In this document: one piece after another, positions 37,435 through 47,619 of the stretch
Position numbering within the stretch: the first letter of the stretch is position 1
Layout of the letters: each line of letters begins with the position of its first letter
Assembly (NCBI RefSeq): GCF_000330505.1
Contig: NW_004440111.1
Location: forward strand, 10,844-62,390
From: Entamoeba invadens IP1
Lineage: Eukaryota; Evosea; Mastigamoebida; Endamoebidae
Direction: 5' to 3'
Length of the DNA stretch: 51,547 nt
Notes under the pieces: generated by a model
Database searches by the model: none
Told to the model about the DNA's origin: nothing
The model's input: only the letters and a program-made list of their open reading frames with translations
Made by a program: the position numbers and the translations under genes

Positions 37435-38586
37435 AATTTCATACATTTGATTCTTTTGTGTTTTTGATGATGTTTTTCGGTTCTATTTTTAAATATGATT
37501 TGGTATTTTAAGAGGGATTGAATTATCTTTCGACAATAACAAATATGGTAAACAAATGGTATATTTATGGTATTTTTTTAATTAACAATGCTACAAAAAT
37601 AATGAATGAATTATTCAAAACTGAAATAACTGTGATAATAATTTTAATATAAATATTAATAATTTGTAGTAAGGAAAGACTGTTTTTTTGACTTAATCAA
37701 AAAAAGAAATCACAGGAGTTTTCAAGATTTGTGAAGGGAACAGAAGAAATACGAAGGTTGAAATCTTGGGAAATTATAAAATTTTGAGTTTAAAAGNNNN
37801 NNNNNNNNNNNNNNNNNNNNNNNNNNNNNNNNNNNNNNNNNNNNNNNNNNNNNNNNNNNNNNNNNNNNNNNNNNNNNNNNNNNNNNNNNNNNNNNNATGT
37901 TGTTCAAAAATGTTATACAAACCAAAGAACACTTATAGAAGTAATAACAAACTCTTATTCATTCATTACTTCAACTAATAACGACCAATAACAATAGTTT
38001 ACAAATATTTAAATACATTTTTTATATTACTTTTCGTTCAATTCTTAACTTTGTTTTAAATGTAAAAAATTGTATGATTTTTTTACATGAAGAAAAAAAT
38101 CAAATCACTTCAAATTTACATTTTTTCATTTACTAATCACATTAATATTTGAAAAAACAATAAATTATATTTAATACTACACATCTTAAATCTAATAGGT
38201 TAGGAAAAAAAAACTCTTTTTTTCCATATTTTGAAGTCAAAAAAAAAGAAAAATTTTCCTCAAATTTTAATAAGAAATGACCTCATGATTTACTTCAAAA
38301 AGCGGGAAATAAGGAGTTTGAGATAGGAAGGGAAGTGGAATAAAAAGAGTGAGTGGATTGAGAGAATAGAAATTGAAAACAAAAGAATATTTTGAGAGAA
38401 AGATACCCTTTGAGGGAAATCAAAGAATGTAATTGAAAGACTATAGAAAGAATAGTAAAAAATGAAGTTTAGGCGAAGAGGATTGAGGATTCTTTGTTTC
38501 TGGGTTTGTAACTCCTTTACTAAGGAATGACAAACAATATCCTCTCTAACTCTTTTTAAACACAAACTTGGAAAGCCAGATGCGCG
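37435..38586. other. intergenic with assembly gap
   Basis: AT-rich sequence on both sides of a 100-N run. Purine-rich tracts before 38587 are probably the leader of the next gene. A 106-codon antisense frame at 38290-38610 is a pyrimidine-run artefact. Confidence 0.6.
37797..37896. other. assembly gap (100 N)
   Basis: Exactly 100 N, the conventional size for a scaffold gap of unknown length. True distance between the flanks is unknown. Confidence 0.98.
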
Positions 38587-39150
38587 ATGCAAACGACTAC
38601 TAAAAAGCAAGTGAGGAATATCACAAGGTTATATGGGTCAATGACTCTTCAATCGAATGTTGAATGTGTACTATTAGGGATGTTATCAGATACAAATGGG
38701 TTTGTATTTACTAAGCCGCAACGGACGTCATTTCAAACATTACCTTTCATTCATATAAAAGAAATGAATTCATATGAGACGGGTGAAGTCTTTAAAGTCC
38801 ATGAGATGACAAAGAAGAATGGGAAACTCTTCTTAGAAGATCAATTGGAGAAGGGCGTCACGATGAAAACAGCAAAGAGACGTCTTCAAGCCAAAAAGAG
38901 AAAGGATATCATGCACTTCCTTCAAAGCATATTGGCGCAAGACGGGTTTGAAGTGATTATAGAAAAGGAGGACTGTACAGGTATATTTGGAGACGTGTCA
39001 ATCTATCACAACAGTAATTTACTGTTTAATAAAGAAGACATCGAGTTCTTCGGTCCACGAATCAATTCATTTATTTATCATAGACTGCAAAATAGCAAAA
39101 AAGTTGCCTTTGAGATGGGAGCTTTACTCAGACCATTGTTGATGAAATGA
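38587..39150 (+). CDS. hypothetical protein, 187 aa
   Basis: A clean ATG frame with normal codon content. The product is soluble with a mixed helix/strand pattern: VECVLLGMLSDTNGFVFTKP, then a strongly basic segment (KTAKRRLQAKKRKDIMHFL, about residues 94-112) that could bind nucleic acid or act as a nuclear signal, and a final hydrophobic helix region. I recognise no family. Another ATG seven bases upstream is out of frame. Confidence 0.65.
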   Translation: MQTTTKKQVRNITRLYGSMTLQSNVECVLLGMLSDTNGFVFTKPQRTSFQTLPFIHIKEMNSYETGEVFKVHEMTKKNGKLFLEDQLEKGVTMKTAKRRLQAKKRKDIMHFLQSILAQDGFEVIIEKEDCTGIFGDVSIYHNSNLLFNKEDIEFFGPRINSFIYHRLQNSKKVAFEMGALLRPLLMK

Positions 39151-39323
39151 GGTTTATTTATTTGTTAGTATTGAATGGTTCTTGTCTATTAAGTGAGTAA
39201 TCTATTAATATCTCTTATTCGAAAAGTGATATATTTTATAATTATACTATAATACGTGAAAGTCTATATTTATATTTAGATAAGAGTCAATTAGTTCTAT
39301 TTAACGTCTTGTATTCTGTTGAG

Positions 39324-42137
39324 TTAACTTTCATTCCGTTTGATCTCATCAGGCTTGACAATAATTATATGCTTACTCCGAATCTGCTCTACGTGGGTTG
39401 TATCACTAGATGATATCTTTAAGTCTTTGCAATCCACAAAACAGACGCGTCGAACAGGTTTCTCTAAATTAATTTCTAAATCACTACAATTTGTGAAAGT
39501 TGCCTCTTCAGCTTGTATAGTCAACGGATTGGAAGATGGTGAACGTACATGAGTGAAACAGACACTCTTTCGAATACACGTGAAGAGTCGACTTGATATG
39601 TCTTCTAACGCATTTTCTTTGATGTCCACGTCTTGAATTTGTGAGAAATTTTGCATTGAAATTTGAGACTTTTTAATTGTGAAATTAAATACAGATTTTG
39701 TGTGGTTGAGAGTTTCTTTGTGATTAACGTCTTTTCTTTTTGATATTGATAATTCAACAATGGAATTCTTGATTTCTATACTCTCGGGAACTGTTATAAA
39801 AGTCACAATAACATTAATAGAATTGATCACTATCAATTGTTTTGTGTCAATGTAATTTTGAATTTTGGGTTGACTTGTTTTACAATACATCATAAAAACA
39901 CTTTTTGTGTCAGTCTTACTTTTTGGAACGGCGACTTGAACGGGTTGCTGCGTTTTAAATGAACAATTTGAAATCACCAATTCACCAAAAACGATGTCAT
40001 TGAAATGAAATAATCCACAAATACATTTGTCCACTGTGAAATTGACAATGTACGTAACTTTAACTTCGGGAAATTTGGATGACATGCAATTTGTGAGTAA
40101 AATATTCCGACTTTCTTGTGTAACAATTTTTGTTTCAGATTTTTGTAAAAAGTTGAAAATTTCTTGTGACAAAATTTCCTTTTTCACCTTTTGTATCACA
40201 ATTTGTGGCATTTTAATTTCGACATTTTGAAAATCACAAAGTTGGACAATTTTACTAAAATCACATTTCAACACAATTTTGTAATTTCTTTCTAACACCA
40301 CTTCTTGTGGTTTACATTTTTCAATTTGAATTTTGCAAGTGTTACAATACAAAAGTATCAATTTTTCACATTTTGGTGCGTCGAAATTAAAATTAGTGTT
40401 CCTCACAGAAAACAATTCGATAATTTTTGTATTATCAAAAGAAATTGGTGTTTTGAGACTGTTGTATTGTAACGACACAAATTGATTAATTTGTAATTTA
40501 TTTGAAGAAGTAACAAAGCATTTTCCATTTAAAAAAGTCGAGTAATTAAGAAATAAGAAATCACAAATTGCTTCATTATCCATTGCAAAATTCGTGCATT
40601 TGTAAAGGGACAACGAGTATATAAAATTTTCTGTCGAGAGTTTGTTTTCCAGACATTCAATAAACGAAATAGTCAACTTTCCAGCTTGTTGCCGAGCTTT
40701 TACACACGTTTTACTACATCTTTTGAACTTTAATTGTGTGTTTGTTATAACTTCAAAATCAATTGTAAGTTGAATACAGTTGTTTACATTTAAACCATCC
40801 AAACACCATACTGGTACCGATGCGATGCTGTTGTTGACTTTATCTAAAGTCAGTTTTCTCATTTTAGTCAATTTTTTCAAGTCGGGTAAGTCGACCTTAT
40901 CCATATCTTCAAAAATCAATTCTTCGACGTTTTCAAAAGCGAAAAAGTCGATTTGTGGCAATTCTGAAACTTTGATTTTGACAATTTCTGTTTCGACTTT
41001 TTCGATATTTTTCATCAGTTTTTTCGTCTTTTTCAAAAATTTTGAATTTGACGAGATTTTCACATTTTTGACTGCGTCGTATTTTTTGTCGCAAACGACA
41101 AACACGCTATCGAATTCGACTTTTTCGACATTCAACATATCTGGCAATATAACACATCGTTTTTTCCAGTCTCTTATAAAAGTTGTCATTTTCTTCATTT
41201 CAAAGGATGTCACTTTAAAACTCTGAACACAATTTGATAACACACAGTCTTTCAAATTTAATACAAACTTTTTTGATACTCCAAAACACACACTTTGAAG
41301 ATAACAAGCATCTATAACACTACAAACTTCTTTTAAATTAAAGTCTGTGTCATACAAACTCTCTGCAGTAAATACAACTTTATTGTTACAATCAATTGGA
41401 TGTACCTGATTGACATCTCCACTATAGATATGACTCTTTGTATAATGCTTACACTTCCCCAATTTATCTGCAAAACATTCAAAGTACTTGTTATTTGTCC
41501 AATCACAATATACATCACAATTATATTTGTCTACACTTGCATTGATAGTTTCGACTATTTGCTCGGAGGTAAAGCGCTTCTCCTCTCGAGACGCCCAACC
41601 CTTATATTTTCTATATATGTTTTGACCGAAGTCCGTATCCCTACTCATCTCTATAACAACTTTTTGGGGGAAAAGTGCGATACAACCTCCACTTTGTTCA
41701 TATTTTGTTACAAACTCAAAAAAGAATTTTGGAGAGCATTTGAGTGTAAAAGAATGGGTTGCCTTTTCGATGATTTTCGGTATGAACTCGACTCTTCCCT
41801 TTGGTATATCAAAGTTGTGAAATTTACTGAAGAATTTATCTTTTTCATCTTCTGTGTTTGGAGGAAATTGTGAACGTAATGAAATGTTAATGTTCCTCAC
41901 AATTTTGGCATTTTTAATCACTTCAAAATGTATAGGAAGAAAATTGCAATTAAGGGTTTGTTGTTTAAAGTGTTGATAATACTTCTCAATATCAGAAGCA
42001 AATAATAAAAAGGGATTCACCTGTAACCCACTCACAGCATTACAACACTTTTTGTTAATTGTCATAAACGCATAGACGTCATGAAGGGTTTCCAAATGAA
42101 GTGAAATTTTCATTATGAAAACCATCTCAAGTTGCAT
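39324..42137 (-). CDS. large Entamoeba-type F-box/leucine-rich-repeat-like protein, 937 aa
   Basis: The N-terminus (IMKISLHLETLHDVYAFMTI, then NKKCCNAVSGLQVNPFLLF) resembles the F-box-like helical start of an abundant Entamoeba family whose bodies consist of irregular leucine-rich repeats. Here the body is full of short repeats ending in Leu/Ile strands and Asn/Cys turns (for example FAFENVEELIFEDMDKVDLP, DLKKLTKMRKLTLDKVNN). No signal or membrane segment is seen. Such proteins may be ubiquitin-ligase substrate adaptors, which is inference. The frame extends 19 codons upstream from a TTG, so the first ATG was taken. Lys and Phe content is high and codon use is AT-biased. A structured-RNA candidate lies just upstream. 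Confidence 0.75.
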   Translation of the reverse strand: MQLEMVFIMKISLHLETLHDVYAFMTINKKCCNAVSGLQVNPFLLFASDIEKYYQHFKQQTLNCNFLPIHFEVIKNAKIVRNINISLRSQFPPNTEDEKDKFFSKFHNFDIPKGRVEFIPKIIEKATHSFTLKCSPKFFFEFVTKYEQSGGCIALFPQKVVIEMSRDTDFGQNIYRKYKGWASREEKRFTSEQIVETINASVDKYNCDVYCDWTNNKYFECFADKLGKCKHYTKSHIYSGDVNQVHPIDCNNKVVFTAESLYDTDFNLKEVCSVIDACYLQSVCFGVSKKFVLNLKDCVLSNCVQSFKVTSFEMKKMTTFIRDWKKRCVILPDMLNVEKVEFDSVFVVCDKKYDAVKNVKISSNSKFLKKTKKLMKNIEKVETEIVKIKVSELPQIDFFAFENVEELIFEDMDKVDLPDLKKLTKMRKLTLDKVNNSIASVPVWCLDGLNVNNCIQLTIDFEVITNTQLKFKRCSKTCVKARQQAGKLTISFIECLENKLSTENFIYSLSLYKCTNFAMDNEAICDFLFLNYSTFLNGKCFVTSSNKLQINQFVSLQYNSLKTPISFDNTKIIELFSVRNTNFNFDAPKCEKLILLYCNTCKIQIEKCKPQEVVLERNYKIVLKCDFSKIVQLCDFQNVEIKMPQIVIQKVKKEILSQEIFNFLQKSETKIVTQESRNILLTNCMSSKFPEVKVTYIVNFTVDKCICGLFHFNDIVFGELVISNCSFKTQQPVQVAVPKSKTDTKSVFMMYCKTSQPKIQNYIDTKQLIVINSINVIVTFITVPESIEIKNSIVELSISKRKDVNHKETLNHTKSVFNFTIKKSQISMQNFSQIQDVDIKENALEDISSRLFTCIRKSVCFTHVRSPSSNPLTIQAEEATFTNCSDLEINLEKPVRRVCFVDCKDLKISSSDTTHVEQIRSKHIIIVKPDEIKRNES

Positions 42138-42286
42138 TGTATATATTTCGATGTATAATTCAGTTCGGTCTTTTAGGTTGTTGTTGTGATACAATATATA
42201 GTTTAATTATAAAAATATACTATATAATATAGAATTTGTTATAACAAGTGAGACAACAATCAATTAAAGTAACACAATTTTAAACT

Positions 42287-42466
42287 AAAAAAAAGGTGTG
42301 ATACGCACACCAAGCGTATCAAAAACACGTTGTATATCAAAGTATAAATTCACTTTAATAACAACCGTGTTAATGATTAAGATATCCAGAATAATGATTC
42401 TGCCTTAAAATAGTTTTAAATCGTGTCATTTCTTTTTAATTGTGTCTGCTGTTTGATACAAACAGC
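42287..42466 (-). ncRNA. candidate structured non-coding RNA (four stem-loops, terminal T-run)
   Basis: In about 180 bases between two minus-strand genes there are four good hairpins. (1) GGTGTG/CACACC (42295-42300, 42306-42311) is mutually exclusive with GATACGC/GCGTATC (42300-42306, 42314-42320). (2) A long hairpin pairs AACACGTTGT with ACAACCGTGTT (42324-42333, 42361-42371, one bulge), with AAAGT/ACTTT nested inside. (3) CAGAAT/ATTCTG is at 42387-42402. (4) GCTGTTT/AAACAGC is at 42448-42466. Read on the minus strand the cluster ends in eight T, like a polymerase III terminator. I cannot assign a family (no box C/D or H/ACA pattern). It might instead be a structured 3' UTR of the gene ending at 42476. 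Confidence 0.4.
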
Positions 42467-42475
42467 AATAAATTT

Positions 42476-43447
42476 TTAAAAGCTTTGAAACCCATTCAAA
42501 TTTTGTGGGAACTCTTCTATATACTCACCATTATAGAAAGAGTTAAAAGGTTGCGTATAATCAATTTGTGGATAGAACACATTGTCTAAATTTGGCTCAA
42601 AAGTATTCGTTTCATTGTACATCATTTGTCCATCTTCAGGGTTTGGGTTAAATACCATCTGTGTACTCATTTCAGTTGGGGCAGGAGTATAATCAATTTG
42701 TTGAAGAGTTTGAGCAACAGTTTGTTGTGTTAAATTTAACATGTTTTGAATTCTCGACAATAGTACAACAATACAGTCTTCCTTTATCTTACTTGTCACT
42801 GTATTACTTCGAGCAATGATTTCTTGTGCTGGATCATAACACAAAAGTATTCTTCTGTGTGTTTTGGCAACATTTGAAAATTCCTGTTCAAACACATCTT
42901 CACAAAATGTATGAATCTTCTGACATACTTGTGCAATAAATTCGTTGCGACTGAGTAAATTCCAAATATTTGAATTTGAGTCGTGATAAGGCACAAAATT
43001 CAACATCCCACCAGGTATGGTATTCTTCTTAGTTTCGCAAATTTTGACGTTTTTAAATCCGTTTCTTTGTGTAATGTCTAACAGTAGTTTGTTAATGAAA
43101 TTTAAGACATAAATGTTACCATTTGTTGCTGATTTCTCTGTGGCAGCACCTTCTTCTTCAGGAATTGGATGAAATGAATCATCAATAGTTATGCCAGTGG
43201 GTTTGTCTTCTGTGAATAGCAATTCACCGTAGACATTGTACAGTCGGGTGACTCGGAAGCGTTTAGTGAGCTGCCTACCATCTTGAGTTTGTCTTGTTCT
43301 TGAATTGCATGCTATGACGAAGGAAAGACCATACTCCATCATAGTGACGTATTCCGCCCCTTGAAGGTACAGACGGTTGTTTGTTTCACTTTCTCTTTTA
43401 AGAAGCGTGTTATTCGAAGTCTCAATATATTCAGTATTTGAACACAT
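42476..43447 (-). CDS. hypothetical protein with Asn/Gln-rich tail, 323 aa
   Basis: The ATG frame encodes a folded-looking N-terminal two thirds with strands and basic segments (RLYLQGAEYVTMMEYGLSFV, then RQLTKRFRVTRLYNVYGELL), a helical Cys-containing middle (FIAQVCQKIHTFCEDVF), and a C-terminal tail of about 80 residues rich in Asn, Pro, Tyr and Gln (FEPNLDNVFYPQIDYTQPF). The tail is disordered and resembles transcription-regulator activation regions, but no DNA-binding domain is recognised. No signal peptide. The stop codon is followed after 9 bases by a perfect 7-bp hairpin. Confidence 0.7.
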   Translation of the reverse strand: MCSNTEYIETSNNTLLKRESETNNRLYLQGAEYVTMMEYGLSFVIACNSRTRQTQDGRQLTKRFRVTRLYNVYGELLFTEDKPTGITIDDSFHPIPEEEGAATEKSATNGNIYVLNFINKLLLDITQRNGFKNVKICETKKNTIPGGMLNFVPYHDSNSNIWNLLSRNEFIAQVCQKIHTFCEDVFEQEFSNVAKTHRRILLCYDPAQEIIARSNTVTSKIKEDCIVVLLSRIQNMLNLTQQTVAQTLQQIDYTPAPTEMSTQMVFNPNPEDGQMMYNETNTFEPNLDNVFYPQIDYTQPFNSFYNGEYIEEFPQNLNGFQSF

Positions 43448-44136
43448 ACAATTTGGATATAAAAAAGAAGTTTAAAAGGGATTTAAATAGTCATATTGAT
43501 TTTTCAAGAATGATTCAAAAACATTTGGTTTTTTCACTGAACTTTATAAATTTCTGAATCAATTCTGATGAAGTTTTCAAAAATATAAATAACACATAAA
43601 ATTTTAATGCAGTTAGATGAAATGTGTTATATTGTTAATTATTTTTAAACTATTCTTTTCTTAAAGTTATTAAAACTAATAAATACATCATTGAGTTTGG
43701 TAAACTATTAATAAAATTATTTAATTGTTTTAAAATAGAATTTAAAATTCATTTATAAAAAATTATAATAATAATAATGTTTTATTGGTTTATTAGTTCA
43801 ATTTGATTGAAGCATTAGAATGGGTTTTTCAATAATAATAATTAAATTATAAATAATTAAGTAAATTAGAAACCAAAAAAAATTATAATGTTTTGGCATG
43901 TCGTATCAAATGATTTATAGTCTCGACTACAATACCCCATTAAAACCTTTTTTTGGTCATAACGTATTGCTATTTTCAACAAGAAAATCGTTTGAGTGCC
44001 TCAATAATATGAATATAAGTTGAATCACTAAACAGACATAATAGTTTACAATAATTAATAATATATTATAAAAGATAATAATATCGATATAATAAAAAAT
44101 ATAGTATTTTTATTAGAAATGAACTAAAAAAAGAAG
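43448..44136. other. intergenic, AT-rich divergent promoter region
   Basis: Spacer between divergently transcribed genes. No gene is seen; the promoter motif at 44118-44125 is listed separately. Confidence 0.6.
44118..44125 (+). promoter_or_regulatory. GAAC core promoter element
   Basis: AATGAACT, an exact match to the Entamoeba GAAC element, 11 bases before the ATG of the HAD phosphatase. Confidence 0.55.
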
Positions 44137-44940
44137 ATGGCGAGACTTGTGTGTATCGACATAGACAACACATTAATTCATTTTAACTCGTCTAATGAGA
44201 TGTTTCTTCCTCCAGAAAACGTTTCAACGATTCAGAGAGCAATTTCTCAAGGAATTCATGTGAGTATCTGTACTGGTCGGATGCCCAATAGTGCTCTAAA
44301 AATAGCAGAGCAAGTAGGTTTAGATAAATGTTATATGATTTGTTATAACGGCGCTTTAATCATGAAAGGTTCTGAGATTATATACGAGAGTCGACTCAGT
44401 GGGTTACCTCTTGAAAAGTGTTTATCTGTCATTCAATCAAATGGCGTATATGCTCAATTCTACGACGGCCCTTCCTATTTCGTTGATACAAAGCAACCAC
44501 AGACTGATTTATACGAGCAAAAAATCTTAGTCAAAGTCGCTGTCATTGGCGGAGAGGTGTACACCAAAAAAAGTTATTCAAAAATTCTCGTCTTACCAAA
44601 AGACTTTGACGAGAAGAAGAAGTGGCTTCCTTTATTTTCGACCATTGAAGGAATATGTGTGACTGAGTCGTGTTCAAACTATATTGAAATAACTTCCAGT
44701 GGGTCAACAAAAGGCGAAGCGGTCAAAGCACTTGGATCTATTTTATCAATTCCTCAATCACAAATTATGGCTATAGGCGATTCATATAATGATGTGTCGA
44801 TGCTTGAATTCGCCGGACTTCCTGTTATCATGGGAAATGCTGATGATGCGCTCAAGAATAAAGGCTGGTATGTCACTTCAACGTGTGAATGTGCTGGAGT
44901 ATCTCAGGCAATGCAAAAATTCTGCCATTTGATTAATTAA
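44137..44940 (+). CDS. Cof-type HAD-superfamily phosphatase (HAD-IIB)
   Basis: The 267-residue protein has all four HAD motifs. Motif I is CIDIDNTLI with the nucleophile Asp8 and Asp10, motif II is SICTGRM, motif III is a Lys in the KGEAVKAL segment, and motif IV is GDSYNDVSMLEFAG. The GRM...NGALI segment and the cap domain of about 100 residues between motifs II and III define the Cof/IIB subgroup, which dephosphorylates sugar phosphates and similar metabolites. Substrate cannot be predicted. Such enzymes are mostly bacterial, and amoebae have acquired several, so lateral origin is possible but not shown here. It begins at the first ATG behind a GAAC element. Confidence 0.92.
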   Translation: MARLVCIDIDNTLIHFNSSNEMFLPPENVSTIQRAISQGIHVSICTGRMPNSALKIAEQVGLDKCYMICYNGALIMKGSEIIYESRLSGLPLEKCLSVIQSNGVYAQFYDGPSYFVDTKQPQTDLYEQKILVKVAVIGGEVYTKKSYSKILVLPKDFDEKKKWLPLFSTIEGICVTESCSNYIEITSSGSTKGEAVKALGSILSIPQSQIMAIGDSYNDVSMLEFAGLPVIMGNADDALKNKGWYVTSTCECAGVSQAMQKFCHLIN

Positions 44941-45055
44941 ATCTTAGTGAATTTTGTCTACATGTTCCATCTCCTTTCCCCAAGAAATAAGCAACCAAAC
45001 TCTTTCTCTCAAAAAGTGTATTAAATCGCAGTATTTAACGACAAAAAGCTCTTTC

Positions 45056-46540
45056 TTAGTCGGACCATTCGTCAGACTCGTCTCCTTCTTCTTCGTCGTC
45101 CTCGATGTCGACTCTTCTCTCTGCCATTTTTTTCTTCAGCATTGACGCAATATCGTTCGAGTCGACTTTGACGGCCTCATTGATGACTCTGTCCTCCGCC
45201 TTTTTCAACTTGAACCCTCCCTGGATCTGTGACAACAAGTCTGTACTTCCTGTCGATGGTCTTGGTTGTTGTTGTTGTGAGCTTTTAGTTGGGATATTCA
45301 ACTTAGGTGCTCCCGACGCGTTAAATTGTGGAGGAGGTGGTAAATTTGCTGGTGGAGCCATTCCCGGTGGTGGCAACAAGTCTGCTGGGGGTGGCATTAA
45401 TTCCGCCGGTGCCGGAACACTTTTTTGTGTTTCTTCTTGTTGTTGTTGTGGTGAGTTCAAGTCGAGTAAATTTGGTTGTTGTGTTTGTTGTACTTGTTGA
45501 GCTTGTTGGTGAGGGATATTTTCCTTTGACAAATTCGAAGGTGGTGGTCTTCTTTCCTTTGGAGCAGTGACAATAGCGCTCGCGTCTATAACTGCTCCCG
45601 CCTTATCTTCTTTATTATCAATTGATTTCTGCAACTCGTCCAACATTGTTTGTGGGACTTTCCCTTCTTCAACTGCTTGTTTAACAGTTTCCATCAATGC
45701 ATTAACGACTTCCTTTTCCGCTAAATGTCTTGGTTTGACCCCAGCAGCCTTTAAAATTTCTTTGAGTTCCGGAGAGAGCCACGTCGTGTTAATCATCAAT
45801 TGTTTCTTCATCGTAGTCAACGCTCGATATTTCTGCGGTAACACACTCGACGTCTTAATAAGCTTCTGCATGTCTTTCATTTGTCCCGAGATGATAAGCT
45901 TCGACTTATCGTCAGACTCATCCTTCTTGTTAAAGACCTTCTTAAAGCAGTCAAAGAGTTGTCCATACGTCTCACGTAACAACGTCAATGAAGTCTTAAG
46001 TCCATCCATTTGAACTTTTTGACACTCAGACTCAACGACTGTCACTGCTTTAATAGCATCGGGAAGTGCTCGTGGGTCCTTCGCTTGCATCTTCTGACTT
46101 TTAGAGATGCTCTCAAGTTTCTTCTGTGCCTTTTTAACGTCATTCAATTTCTCAGACTTGTTCGACTTCACCGTCTTTTCCGTCGTGTCAATCTCCTTTG
46201 GAAGAGTGACAGTGTCTCCTTTAATCACATTTAACGTGTTTTTGAACTCTTCGGATACATCTAACAAATTCGATCTCCACATCTTGAATACTTCACTCAC
46301 ATTTTTAACCCCAACAGAAATGTCGGAATGAGCAGGCTCACCCCCTTCTAAACTTAAGTCGGCCATCACTTCAAGCGCAGAGGAAAGCCCTTCAGTGGCT
46401 TTGATCATCGCTAGTTGGGACTTATAGTACTGCTCACAGGCACTTGCAAGGCCTTTATAGGGAGGAACAATTTTACGAAGAAGGTAGAACGTCTCTACAG
46501 TGCATTTGTCGACTTGCAACATCTCGTCCTTCGTTTTCAT
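45056..46540 (-). CDS. BAR/IMD-like protein with proline-rich region and WH2-central-acidic tail (Arp2/3 activator, WAML-like)
   Basis: From the chosen ATG (MKTKDEMLQVDKC) the 494-residue protein has a helical N-terminus of about 250 residues (VETFYLLRKIVPPYKGLASA and long amphipathic helices) resembling an IMD/I-BAR domain. A helical linker follows, then a Pro/Gln-rich stretch (about 330-415) with PPPP runs of profilin or SH3-binding type. A WH2 motif (LLSQIQGGFKLKKAED), a basic central helix (DIASMLKKKMAERRV) and an acidic tail ending DESDEWSD with the Trp found in VCA regions complete it. VCA tails bind actin monomer and Arp2/3. The frame extends 84 codons upstream to another ATG, but that part looks non-coding. 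It likely couples membrane curvature to actin nucleation. Confidence 0.75.
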   Translation of the reverse strand: MKTKDEMLQVDKCTVETFYLLRKIVPPYKGLASACEQYYKSQLAMIKATEGLSSALEVMADLSLEGGEPAHSDISVGVKNVSEVFKMWRSNLLDVSEEFKNTLNVIKGDTVTLPKEIDTTEKTVKSNKSEKLNDVKKAQKKLESISKSQKMQAKDPRALPDAIKAVTVVESECQKVQMDGLKTSLTLLRETYGQLFDCFKKVFNKKDESDDKSKLIISGQMKDMQKLIKTSSVLPQKYRALTTMKKQLMINTTWLSPELKEILKAAGVKPRHLAEKEVVNALMETVKQAVEEGKVPQTMLDELQKSIDNKEDKAGAVIDASAIVTAPKERRPPPSNLSKENIPHQQAQQVQQTQQPNLLDLNSPQQQQEETQKSVPAPAELMPPPADLLPPPGMAPPANLPPPPQFNASGAPKLNIPTKSSQQQQPRPSTGSTDLLSQIQGGFKLKKAEDRVINEAVKVDSNDIASMLKKKMAERRVDIEDDEEEGDESDEWSD

Positions 46541-47619
46541 TTCAGTCTGTTTCGGTTGTTTTGCTTCTGGTGAGATTGTGATGAGTGAAGGGAGATTGAG
46601 AAGATGACAAACCCATTTATTACTGAACTGCTTTTTTCTAGTTCGGTTTTTCTTTTTTCTGCAGAGAAAATCGAGTTGAGTGATCTCTTTTTTATTTTCA
46701 AGAATAATGGTGGTAATTGCTGGTGATAAAAAATAAGTTTTGTCGACTATATTTTTTCTTTGGCTAACAAAACGGGGTCTTGTGGGTTTCATTTCTTAAT
46801 TTTCGGGAAAGTTTTTTTAACACTGAGAAAAAAATATTTATTACATAATTGTGGAAAGAGGTGGAATAAAAAGAAATAAAAGAGGATTTCATGTGTGTTC
46901 AGTTAATAATATATTTTATAAAAATCATCAAGCGATATTTTGTACTATTATTTGAAACTAATTATTTAGTTTTGTTGGAAGTATTTAAATAAATAGAAGA
47001 AAAGCAAAATATTTACACTCATGAATTTGTGTGTGTTTGCTTCATTCTTTTGGTATAATAAAACTTGTTTTTTACCTCAAGAATTAATACATAATTAAGA
47101 AAAAGAGTTTGATATAAAAACAAATCTTCGTTAATAAATTTTATTATAATAAAAACCATTATTTGATAAAGTTTTAACGATAATTATTATTTGATGAATA
47201 AAAAAACAAACAATTTAAAATTAACATAATATTAAAAAATATATTAATATGAATAGTAAATATTAAATTGTTCAAAAAATTTAAATTAGAAAAAGACTAA
47301 AATGACGAATTATAAACTTATAAAATTTAGTGTTGTGACTTAAAAACTTGTTTCATTGAAGTTTAGAGATTATTTTTTTACATTTTTTTGAATAATTATT
47401 AAAAACTATAAAATTTAAATATTTATTAATTTGTTTTTAATTCCAATATTATAATTTATTTATAATATTGTGTATTATATATTATGTAATTATTTATATA
47501 ATAAAATATAATAAATAAAACCACAATAACAATAACCTCGAAATATAGTTATAAACTTATATATTTACTATTTAAGAAAAACCTTTATAAAAAATTGAAA
47601 ATAAAACACCAAATTTTAA
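46541..47619. other. intergenic, AT-rich
   Basis: Divergent spacer between the actin regulator and TAN1. The first 250 bases are open in frame with the upstream gene (possible N-terminal extension to 46792); otherwise nothing is visible. Confidence 0.55.

Noticed and set aside
38290..38610. 106-codon minus-strand frame
   Set aside because: Arises from purine-rich leader sequence read in reverse; long Phe/Ser/Leu runs and no homology.
46541..46792. N-terminal extension of the actin regulator
   Set aside because: Family-like sequence begins at the Met read from 46540; the extension is irregular and AT-rich, though open.
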